From Robiginitomaculum sp. (lineage in GTDB: Bacteria; Pseudomonadota; Alphaproteobacteria; Caulobacterales; Maricaulaceae), in NCBI GenBank assembly GCA_021647375.1, contig JAKIUV010000086.1, positions 1 to 11,118 on the forward strand: 11,118 nt of DNA. Direction: 5' to 3'. Position numbers and translations under genes: made by a program. Every line of letters starts with the position of its first letter. Position 1 is the stretch's first letter. Under the pieces are notes generated by a model that searched no databases, had not been told where the DNA came from, and was given only the letters and a program-made list of their open reading frames with translations. Of this stretch, positions 1-5,871 are shown one piece after another.

Positions 1-266
1 AGACCGAGGACGGGTTTCTCATCGCCGAAGAAGACTGGAACCTGCGCGGTTCAGGCGATCTGCTCGGCGCCCGTCAAAGCGGAATGCCTGCCTATAAGCT
101 GGCAAACTTGGATAAGCACAAAGCCTTGCTGGAGACCGCCGTCACAGATGCGCGACATTTCGCAGCTACAGACCCGAATTTAGCTAGTGAACGGGGTAAG
201 GCAGTGCTAAATTTGCTGTATTTATTTGAGCAAGATGTCGGCGTGAAATTGATGCAGTCTGGGTGA
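1..266 (+). CDS. recG: ATP-dependent DNA helicase RecG, C-terminal fragment
   Basis: RecG is a superfamily 2 helicase that reverses stalled replication forks and branch-migrates Holliday junctions. Only the last 87 codons are present; the reading frame starts at base 3 and runs off the left edge, ending at TGA 264-266. The segment FLIAEEDWNLRGSGDLLGAR followed by QSGMP is the RecG C-terminal signature (family form: AEEDLRLRGPGELLGTRQSG), where the end of the second helicase domain passes into the C-terminal wedge-contacting tail. The remaining residues (LANLDKHKALLETAVTDAR, then FEQDVGVKLMQSG) match the usual helical tail, so the C-terminus looks intact. The gene converges on the DUF502 gene with a gap of only 16 bases between the stop codons. 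The first visible ATG (84) is internal and not a start. The upstream helicase motifs cannot be assessed here. Confidence 0.93.
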   Translation, partial: TEDGFLIAEEDWNLRGSGDLLGARQSGMPAYKLANLDKHKALLETAVTDARHFAATDPNLASERGKAVLNLLYLFEQDVGVKLMQSG

Positions 267-282
267 TGTTGATACAGTTAGA

Positions 283-960
283 TCACATCGAAGGCGTGGG
301 GCCTTCGAGCTTCTTTATGTCTTCATCGCTTGTAACCATCCCGCCGGAGATAATCATTTTGGCACCCTCTTCCGGTGTCATATCCAGTACTTTTAAATCC
401 GTACGTTTGACGAACAACAAAAACCCGGATGTTGGATTGGGGGTTGTCGGCACAAATACACACACATAACCGTCCTTTAAATGTTTTTCAGGCGCCCCCT
501 TAAGATCAGACGTGATAAACCCAATCGCCCACAAGCCTTTGCGCGGATACTCCAATAAGCAAACTTCCTTGAAAGCCTGATCCTTTTGGTTCGCCATTGT
601 CTGGACGATTTGTTTCAGGGTTTTGTAGATATTCCGCACAAGCGGCACCCGCGACACTAAGTTTTCCCCGAACCGTAACAAACGGCTACCAAAGAAATTG
701 GTCGCAATCGCCCCCAATAGCCAAAGTGCGACAACTGATATGATAATCCCCAGCCCCGGAAGTGCTACAATCCATTCCGGTACATAATGTGACGGGATGA
801 GCGGCTTGACCCTAGTATCAACGATATTGACAAACCATGTGATTAGCCAGATTGTGATACCAATAGGCAGAGCCACAACGACGCCCGTGAAAAAACTATT
901 GCGCAAAGACGCAAAAAAATGGTGCTTTTTAGCTGGGTGTTCAGATGGCGGTTTTGTCAT
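283..960 (-). CDS. DUF502 family inner-membrane protein
   Basis: This 225-residue protein has the DUF502 (PF04367) architecture. A short basic N-terminus is followed by a first membrane helix at about residues 22-46 (containing VVVALPIGITIWLITWF) and a second at about 62-87 (IVALPGLGIIISVVALWLLG). A soluble C-terminal domain carries the family motif VPTTPNPTSG (170-179). The segment SRVPLVRNIYKTLKQI (103-118) is also typical. Length and both conserved blocks fit an intact member. The molecular function is unknown; plant homologues are the LIKE COV membrane proteins. In alphaproteobacteria this gene is frequently found beside recG, as here, but the two genes are convergent, so they cannot share an operon. 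The ATG at 958-960 is the only sensible start; the region before it has no strong Shine-Dalgarno sequence. The gene is divergent from the DUF3089 gene with 84 bases between their starts. Confidence 0.9.
   Translation of the reverse strand: MTKPPSEHPAKKHHFFASLRNSFFTGVVVALPIGITIWLITWFVNIVDTRVKPLIPSHYVPEWIVALPGLGIIISVVALWLLGAIATNFFGSRLLRFGENLVSRVPLVRNIYKTLKQIVQTMANQKDQAFKEVCLLEYPRKGLWAIGFITSDLKGAPEKHLKDGYVCVFVPTTPNPTSGFLLFVKRTDLKVLDMTPEEGAKMIISGGMVTSDEDIKKLEGPTPSM
288..317 (+). terminator. probable intrinsic terminator of recG, inside the 3' end of the DUF502 gene
   Basis: TCGAAGGC (288-295) and GCCTTCGA (301-308) form a perfect 8-bp inverted repeat around a 5-base GTGGG loop. It is followed by the pyrimidine-rich GCTTCTTTAT on the + strand. 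It begins 21 bases after the recG stop codon, which fits a factor-independent terminator reading in the recG direction. The U-tract is imperfect, and the hairpin also encodes the last residues of the opposing DUF502 protein. On the minus strand no T-run follows, so it is unlikely to stop DUF502 transcription. Confidence 0.55.
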
Positions 961-1044
961 TTTGATTGCTTTCGTATTGATGTATGCTGTTGTAAGCTTG
1001 TTTAAGCGATTCAGTAAATAGCAATTTCGTGATAAAGGTGAAAT

Positions 1045-2241
1045 TTGGCCAAATTAGGGTATATACATATTCGCATCATTATCAGCGTGCTTATGGGGTT
1101 CTTTGCCTTGCTGCTGATATTCGCATCATGGTTTTATCGGGATGACTTGTTTCGCTCTATTTACGACCCCGGTGAGCCGTTTCAAACTATGGCAATGCCA
1201 CCTGCGCCAGATTATACTGTGAATACGGCTTGGCTTATTAGACCCGATACGGATATTGACCCTATTAATATACCCGGCGGAGATATATTTGTTGTTTCAC
1301 CAACTATATTTTTGGGGCGTACCCATTGGAATGCACCCACTAGTTCCAAAAAACTAGCCGATAATTTCAAGCGCGTTGTTTTGCCAAATTATGTACTCCC
1401 CTATACATCATCGGGGCGGGTTTATGCACCGCAATATCGCCAAGCTGCCCTCTATACATTCCTCAACAACCGTGACGATTCCTTACTCGCTATGCAGTTT
1501 GCATATAATGATGTGCGGCGAGCATTCGAAGTATTTTTAGCCGAAAACCCACCGGAGCGGCCAATTGTTTTGGTAGGGTATGGCCAAGGTGGCCTGCATG
1601 TAAAACGGTTATTGAATGAGTTTTTCCAAGACGAATCCCGCATCAATAAACTGGCTGTAGCCTATGTCATTGACCATCCATTTTTGCTCGAAAAACTATC
1701 CCTCATAAAGCCTTGCGCACGCAAACAAGATACGAATTGTGTTGTAGCTTTCGGAGCGTTTGAGCCAAAAGAGAAAAAACGCGTTCAAAGATTCGTCGAT
1801 CGCACTCTGGTTTGGGATGCGGCTGGCATGCAAGCTGTGAGTGGGCGCCCGCTTTTATGTGTTAACCCACTGCTTTGGACAACGGATAGCGACTATGCGC
1901 CCGCAAGGCTTCACCTTGGCGGCGTGGCGGCTGAAGGGTTTGGATTTGATACCATGCCCGTACCTATGCCGCACCAGACCGGAGCGCAATGTCAGGACGG
2001 CGTTTTGCTTTTGGATAAACCCAAACAAAAAGCCTTGCGCCGGCCGAGCCGATTCGGCGGAAAATACCGCACCTTACCGTCTAATTTATTCTATGAGGAT
2101 TTACGCATAGATGCAGCCAGACGGGTGCAATATTTAATCGACAAAGACATATTGCCCAAACGCGCCCCCTTGCTGGAACTAGAAACTATCGAGGTAGAAG
2201 ATAGCCCAGTTACTTTACCGTTAAAGCCGTTAAAACAATAA
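1045..2241 (+). CDS. membrane-anchored DUF3089 (alpha/beta-hydrolase fold) protein with substituted catalytic residues
   Basis: This 398-residue protein has an N-terminal signal anchor (about residues 9-30, IRIIISVLMGFFALLLIFA) and then a DUF3089 domain. Family blocks visible in order are VVSPTIFLGRTHWNAP (83-98), YAPQYRQA (127-134), the nucleophile-elbow region LVGYGQGGLHVKRLL (176-190), PCARKQDTNCVV (223-234), LCVNPLLW (271-278) and NLFYEDLRIDAARRV (347-361). Family members have GHSQG at the elbow. Here the sequence is GYGQG, so the nucleophile Ser is Gly180 (codon GGC at 1582-1584). The block I recall as NYHVYD before NLFY reads KYRTLP, so the presumed catalytic His is Arg342 (CGC at 2068-2070). 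The frame is intact and all other blocks remain, which suggests a retained non-hydrolytic protein rather than a decayed gene. The start is TTG at 1045, preceded by AAAGG at 1034-1038; no in-frame ATG precedes the anchor. The gene is convergent with kdsA, one base apart. Confidence 0.82.
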   Translation: MAKLGYIHIRIIISVLMGFFALLLIFASWFYRDDLFRSIYDPGEPFQTMAMPPAPDYTVNTAWLIRPDTDIDPINIPGGDIFVVSPTIFLGRTHWNAPTSSKKLADNFKRVVLPNYVLPYTSSGRVYAPQYRQAALYTFLNNRDDSLLAMQFAYNDVRRAFEVFLAENPPERPIVLVGYGQGGLHVKRLLNEFFQDESRINKLAVAYVIDHPFLLEKLSLIKPCARKQDTNCVVAFGAFEPKEKKRVQRFVDRTLVWDAAGMQAVSGRPLLCVNPLLWTTDSDYAPARLHLGGVAAEGFGFDTMPVPMPHQTGAQCQDGVLLLDKPKQKALRRPSRFGGKYRTLPSNLFYEDLRIDAARRVQYLIDKDILPKRAPLLELETIEVEDSPVTLPLKPLKQ

Positions 2242-2242
2242 C

Positions 2243-3091
2243 TTACATAGACTTACTAAGGCGGTCAAAGGCCATTATATCGTTAAGGAGGGCTTCAAAT
2301 TCACCTGTGGGTATCATATTCGGGCCGTCGGAAGGTGCGCTCATGGGGTCGGGATGGGTTTCCATAAATAAAGCCGCCACGCCTATGGCCGCCGCCGCCC
2401 GTGCCAAGGTCGGGACAAACTCCCGCTGACCACCAGACGTACCGCCCTGCCCGCCGGGCTGTTGCACGGAATGGGTTGCGTCGAACACCACCGGCCCACC
2501 AAAGCTCTTGAGGGTCGGCAAAGCTCTAAAATCGGTCACCAAAGTATTATAGCCAAAACTAGCCCCGCGCTCGCAAGCCATAATATTGGGATTACCTGCT
2601 TCGACCAATTTATTCAGGACATTTTTCATATCCCACGGGGCGAGGAATTGCCCTTTCTTGACATTAATGACCTGTCCCGTCTCAGCCGCCGCTACCAACA
2701 AATCGGTTTGGCGACACAAAAACGCAGGAATTTGCAATATATCCGCAATCTCGCCGACACGGGCGCACTGTTCCGCCGTATGCACATCTGTGATTATTGG
2801 CAGACCAATGCTCTCTTTAATTTCGGCAAATATCGGCAATGCCGCATCAATACCAATCCCGCGCGGTGAATGAATACTGGTGCGGTTGGCTTTGTCGTAG
2901 GACGACTTATAAACCAGGTTAACCCCGACATTGTCCGCAATCTCCTTGAGCATACCCGCAGTCTCAAGCGCATGTTCACGGCTCTCCATAGCGCAAGGCC
3001 CGGCAAAAATCGTCAAAGGTTTGTCATTACCAATTTCGTAAGTCCCGCCGCCGGGTGTCTTCAAACGTATCGTCGCATTCATTTCAGTCAT
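2243..3091 (-). CDS. kdsA: 3-deoxy-8-phosphooctulonate synthase (Kdo-8-P synthase), metal-dependent class
   Basis: KdsA condenses phosphoenolpyruvate with D-arabinose 5-phosphate to give Kdo-8-phosphate, the precursor of the Kdo sugar joining lipid A to core LPS, in the cytoplasm. The TIM-barrel motifs are complete: FAGPCAMES (29-37), KSSYDKANRTS (62-72), ITDVHT (100-105), NVKKGQFLAPWDM (143-155), CERGASFGYN (173-182), FDATHSVQQPGG (203-214) and METHPDP followed by SDGPNM (243-259). Cys33 with His207, Glu244 and Asp255 is the metal-ligand set of the class II enzymes typified by Aquifex; the E. coli class has Asn in place of this Cys. A longer frame extends to 3136, but the ATG at 3089-3091 has AGGAG six bases upstream and gives 282 residues, the normal family length, so it is the preferred start. 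The gene is divergent from the cysteine synthase gene and does not sit in the common pyrG-kdsA-eno arrangement within this window. Confidence 0.96.
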   Translation of the reverse strand: MTEMNATIRLKTPGGGTYEIGNDKPLTIFAGPCAMESREHALETAGMLKEIADNVGVNLVYKSSYDKANRTSIHSPRGIGIDAALPIFAEIKESIGLPIITDVHTAEQCARVGEIADILQIPAFLCRQTDLLVAAAETGQVINVKKGQFLAPWDMKNVLNKLVEAGNPNIMACERGASFGYNTLVTDFRALPTLKSFGGPVVFDATHSVQQPGGQGGTSGGQREFVPTLARAAAAIGVAALFMETHPDPMSAPSDGPNMIPTGEFEALLNDIMAFDRLSKSM

Positions 3092-3097
3092 ATAAAT

Positions 3098-3102
3098 CTC
3101 CT
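3098..3102 (-). promoter_or_regulatory. kdsA ribosome binding site (decides the start)
   Basis: On the minus strand AGGAG lies six bases before the ATG at 3089-3091. No comparable site precedes the upstream in-frame ATG at 3134-3136. This favours a 282-residue KdsA over a 297-residue product. Confidence 0.75.
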
Positions 3103-3230
3103 GCCCTACATATGGGCTAAGCTTACGGCTTTGCAAAGTGAAAATTTCGCATCAAACTTTAGTGAGCGGATATTTATACACTTGAACGCGGGCGGGGAAC
3201 GTCATACCTGTTGGTTTAAGGAGAGACACC

Positions 3231-4211
3231 ATGACCGCACAATCTATCATCGACCTCATTGGCAATACGCCGCTCATCCGCCTAAACAGAGCGTCCGAAA
3301 TCACCGGGTGTGAAATCTTCGGAAAGGCCGAGTTTTTGAACCCCGGGCAGTCTGTGAAAGACCGGGCGGCTTTGTCGATTATTCGTGCTGCTGAAGCTGC
3401 GGGAACATTGAAACCCGGCGGTATTGTGGTTGAGGGTACGGCGGGCAATACGGGCATTGGACTGGCTATGGTGTGCGCGGCGCTTGGATATACTTGCAAA
3501 ATCGTTATACCGCGCAGTCAGTCTCAAGAGAAGAAAGACGCTATTCGGTTGGCCGGCGCAGAGCTTATCGAAGTTGACGCCGTGCCCTATTCCAATCCGG
3601 ATAATTATGTGCGCTATTCCGGGCGGCTGGCCGAAGAATTGGGGGCGGTGTGGGCCAATCAATTTGACAATACCGCCAACCGGGATGCCCATATCCAGAC
3701 AACGGCTCCGGAAATTTACGCGCAAACGGACGGTAAAGTCGACGGGTTTATTTGTGCCGTCGGTTCTGGCGGCACGCTCGGCGGCGTTTCTTTGGCACTC
3801 AAAGATATGAACCCAGACGTTCAAATTGGTATAGCAGATCCGGGCGGCTCCAAACTGTATTCATTTTATAAAGACGGCGTTTTGGAGAGCGAAGGCGGAT
3901 CTGTCACTGAGGGCATCGGCCAAGGGCGGATTACCGATAATCTTGCGGGCATCGTCGTCGACCGTGCTTACCGTATAGATGATGCGGATGCGCTCAACAT
4001 CTTGTTCGACTTGACCAAGGACGAAGGCATGTGCCTTGGCGGGTCGTCCGGTATCAATATTGCGGGCGCAATTGCCATGGCCAAAGATATGGGGCCGGGG
4101 CATACTATTGTGACAATGCTGTGCGATTACGGTGGGCGCTATCAATCCAAGATTTACAATCCGGAGTTTTTGCGCCAGAAAGGCCTACCCATAGCTGACT
4201 GGATGGAATGA
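3231..4211 (+). CDS. cysK: cysteine synthase family PLP enzyme (O-acetylserine sulfhydrylase type)
   Basis: This 326-residue fold-type II PLP enzyme most likely makes L-cysteine from O-acetylserine and sulfide in the cytoplasm. The N-terminal IGNTPLIRLNR (10-20) is typical. The PLP-binding lysine is Lys43 in NPGQSVKDRAA. The substrate loop is EGTAGNTGIG (68-77), where E. coli CysK has TSGNTG. The phosphate cup is GSGGT (178-182), and GGSSGIN (270-276) lies near the pyridine ring. The TAGNTG loop and the SQSQEKKDAIRLAGAEL block (96-112) resemble the alphaproteobacterial cysteine synthase A group and yeast Mcy1-like proteins. A cystathionine beta-synthase activity cannot be excluded from sequence alone. 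There is no C-terminal CBS regulatory domain. The start is clear: AAGGAG at 3218-3223, seven bases before ATG 3231. The gene is co-directional with metC, one base downstream, so the two are almost certainly cotranscribed. Confidence 0.9.
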   Translation: MTAQSIIDLIGNTPLIRLNRASEITGCEIFGKAEFLNPGQSVKDRAALSIIRAAEAAGTLKPGGIVVEGTAGNTGIGLAMVCAALGYTCKIVIPRSQSQEKKDAIRLAGAELIEVDAVPYSNPDNYVRYSGRLAEELGAVWANQFDNTANRDAHIQTTAPEIYAQTDGKVDGFICAVGSGGTLGGVSLALKDMNPDVQIGIADPGGSKLYSFYKDGVLESEGGSVTEGIGQGRITDNLAGIVVDRAYRIDDADALNILFDLTKDEGMCLGGSSGINIAGAIAMAKDMGPGHTIVTMLCDYGGRYQSKIYNPEFLRQKGLPIADWME

Positions 4212-4212
4212 T

Positions 4213-5355
4213 ATGAAAGACGCGACAAAATTCGCCCATTTAGGCCGCCCCAAAGTCGGCGTTGGCACAAGTGTCAATCCGCCGATTATCCGCGCGTCTA
4301 CGCTGTTATTTGATAAAGCCGACGATCTTTATAATGGCGGGCACCGGATATATGGCCGCCACGGTTCTCCGGTTCATGATGCCTTAAGCGAAGCTTTTTG
4401 CGCCCTGGAAAACGGTGCAGGCACGACCCTGACCCCGTGCGGGCTAGCCGCCAATACTGCGTCCATTTTAGCCAATGTTAAGGCTGGCGATCATATTTTG
4501 GTCACCGACAGCACTTACGGCCCGGTTCGGCATTTTTGCAATACGCAACTGACTAAATTCGGTGTGGAAACAGAGTATTACCCGCCGGGTATCGGCGCGG
4601 GCATAGAGGCGCTAATCCGTGAGAATACGAGCTGTATATTGCTAGAAAGCCCCGGTTCTCTGAGCATGGAAATTCAGGACTTGCCCGCGATTGTCAAGGC
4701 CGCCAAAGCCCGCGACATTGTCACCATCGTCGACAACACATGGTCGGCGGGGCTGGTCTATGCGCCGCTAGATATGGGCGCAGACATTGCCGTGCATTCC
4801 GCCACCAAATTCTTTAGCGGCCACGGCGATATTTTATTTGGTGCCGTGGTTTCGCGGACAAAATCTATGGCAAAGAAAGTCGCGGCGACCGCCATGGCCT
4901 TTGGCAATTCAACCTCCCCCGACGACACCTACCAGATTTTGCGCGGCTTTCGCACAGTTGTGACGCGCTTTGAACAGCAATCAAAATCGGCGGTCGCTCT
5001 GGCCACATGGCTAGAAGCCCACGACAAAGTCCTGCGCGCCGTCCACCCTGCCCTGAAATCCCACCCCGATCACGCTATGTGGCAGCGCGACTTTACGGGG
5101 GCGTCTTGCCTGTTCAGCATTGTGCTAAAACCATGCCCAGAGACCGAAGTCCTCGCCCTGCTCGACCAGTTAAAATTGTTCGCCAAAGGCTTCTCGTTCG
5201 GCGGCTTTGAAAGTCTGGTCATTCACTGTGACCCACAACTCACCCGCAATCACGACCCGAAATTCGATGGCCCGCTCATCCGCGTTTCCTGCGGCCTAGA
5301 AGACTTGGATGACATGAAAGCAGACTGGCAACATTCCCTTGGCTTGTTAGCCTAA
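4213..5355 (+). CDS. metC: cystathionine beta-lyase (MetC type)
   Basis: This 380-residue fold-type I PLP enzyme of the Cys/Met metabolism family aligns end to end with E. coli MetC, which cleaves cystathionine to homocysteine, pyruvate and ammonia in methionine synthesis. Visible landmarks are YGRHGSPVHDALSEA (47-61), LTPCGLAAN (73-81), the stacking tyrosine in STYGPVR (100-106), LESPGSLSMEI (144-154), IVDNTWSAG with Asp174, the PLP lysine Lys199 in SATKFFSGHGD, and the carboxylate-binding Arg357 in LIRVSCGLED. GFSFGGFESL (326-335) aligns with AYSWGGYESL of E. coli, so Trp340 of that enzyme is Phe here. The overall pattern favours beta-lyase over gamma-lyase or gamma-synthase. The ATG at 4213 lies one base after the cysteine synthase stop with only a weak GGA upstream, which suggests translational coupling. 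No clear terminator follows: the inverted repeat at 5341-5352 is followed by A-rich, not T-rich, sequence. Confidence 0.92.
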   Translation: MKDATKFAHLGRPKVGVGTSVNPPIIRASTLLFDKADDLYNGGHRIYGRHGSPVHDALSEAFCALENGAGTTLTPCGLAANTASILANVKAGDHILVTDSTYGPVRHFCNTQLTKFGVETEYYPPGIGAGIEALIRENTSCILLESPGSLSMEIQDLPAIVKAAKARDIVTIVDNTWSAGLVYAPLDMGADIAVHSATKFFSGHGDILFGAVVSRTKSMAKKVAATAMAFGNSTSPDDTYQILRGFRTVVTRFEQQSKSAVALATWLEAHDKVLRAVHPALKSHPDHAMWQRDFTGASCLFSIVLKPCPETEVLALLDQLKLFAKGFSFGGFESLVIHCDPQLTRNHDPKFDGPLIRVSCGLEDLDDMKADWQHSLGLLA

Positions 5356-5372
5356 GCTAAAAAATATAAAAA

Positions 5373-5449
<77 letters not shown>

Positions 5450-5458
5450 GTTTGCGGG

Positions 5459-5487
5459 TGTATATGGCCTGAGCCTTGGTGTGTCCA
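5459..5487 (-). promoter_or_regulatory. predicted sigma70-type promoter of tRNA-Arg
   Basis: On the minus strand a -35 element TGGACA (5482-5487, one mismatch to TTGACA) and a -10 element TATACA (5459-5464) are separated by exactly 17 bases. Transcription would begin a few bases before the mature 5' end at 5449. The site falls in the gap after the ndufS4 stop, so the tRNA need not depend on readthrough. Confidence 0.55.
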
Positions 5488-5502
5488 TAATTAAATGGGT
5501 AT

Positions 5503-5808
5503 CTAATGTGTCCACGGGAATTTACGGTCAAAATCAAAATTTTCACCGTATGACCGACCTCTTGGTTCGTGCTTGGGGCGCTCTATCACTTGAAAAGCGA
5601 TGTTGTTAGCTTTAGCATAAGCTACGGCGTCTTCTTTGCTATCAAAGCTTAGGTGTACAGAGCGCATCATGTCGGAACTACCCGCATTCCCGGTCAGCGG
5701 ATCAAGAGTAACTTTGTGTTCCGTTGGAAATTCGATGACCCATTTGTCATTGCCGTAACTACCGGATTGGACTGTGCTAGGGGCTGGTTGGCGAATAATA
5801 GAATACAT
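5503..5808 (-). CDS. NDUFS4-type complex I accessory subunit (ETC complex I subunit conserved region)
   Basis: This 101-residue protein belongs to the PF04800 family, the bacterial counterpart of the mitochondrial NDUFS4 (18 kDa, AQDQ) subunit of NADH:ubiquinone oxidoreductase. In alphaproteobacteria it is an accessory subunit on the peripheral arm. Landmarks are the start MYSIIRQPAPSTVQSG (compare family ARIYRPAKTAMQSG), WVIEFPTE (23-30), LDPLTG (35-40), VHLSFDSKEDAVAYAKANNI (51-70) and the C-terminal NFDFDRKFPWTH (90-101). Length and both ends fit the family, so it is complete. It lies apart from any nuo operon in this window, as is usual for alphaproteobacteria. AAGGA lies six bases before the ATG at 5806-5808. 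It is downstream of the HerA-like gene with a 63-base gap, so cotranscription is possible but not shown. Confidence 0.92.
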   Translation of the reverse strand: MYSIIRQPAPSTVQSGSYGNDKWVIEFPTEHKVTLDPLTGNAGSSDMMRSVHLSFDSKEDAVAYAKANNIAFQVIERPKHEPRGRSYGENFDFDRKFPWTH

Positions 5809-5871
5809 GATTAATCCTTATAGATTGAACCATTAACATACATCCGTACTCTGGCTCTGTAAATTCTATAA

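Noticed and set aside
2462..2869. A 135-codon + strand open frame opposite kdsA, and similar long antisense frames elsewhere (2870-3313, 3282-3824, 7199-7642)
   Set aside because: They are shadows of well-supported genes on the other strand, with no recognisable motifs and no ribosome binding sites.
3092..3136. An N-terminally extended KdsA of 297 residues
   Set aside because: The extension has no ribosome binding site, whereas the internal ATG at 3089-3091 has AGGAG at ideal spacing and gives the family length.
3137..3230. A SAM-type riboswitch before the cysteine synthase/metC operon
   Set aside because: The gap is short, shared with the kdsA start, and I could not build a recognisable SAM-II or other aptamer from it.
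5338..5372. A terminator after metC (inverted repeat GGCT-TGTT-AGCC)
   Set aside because: The stem is short with a bulge when extended, and it is followed by A-rich rather than T-rich sequence on the + strand.
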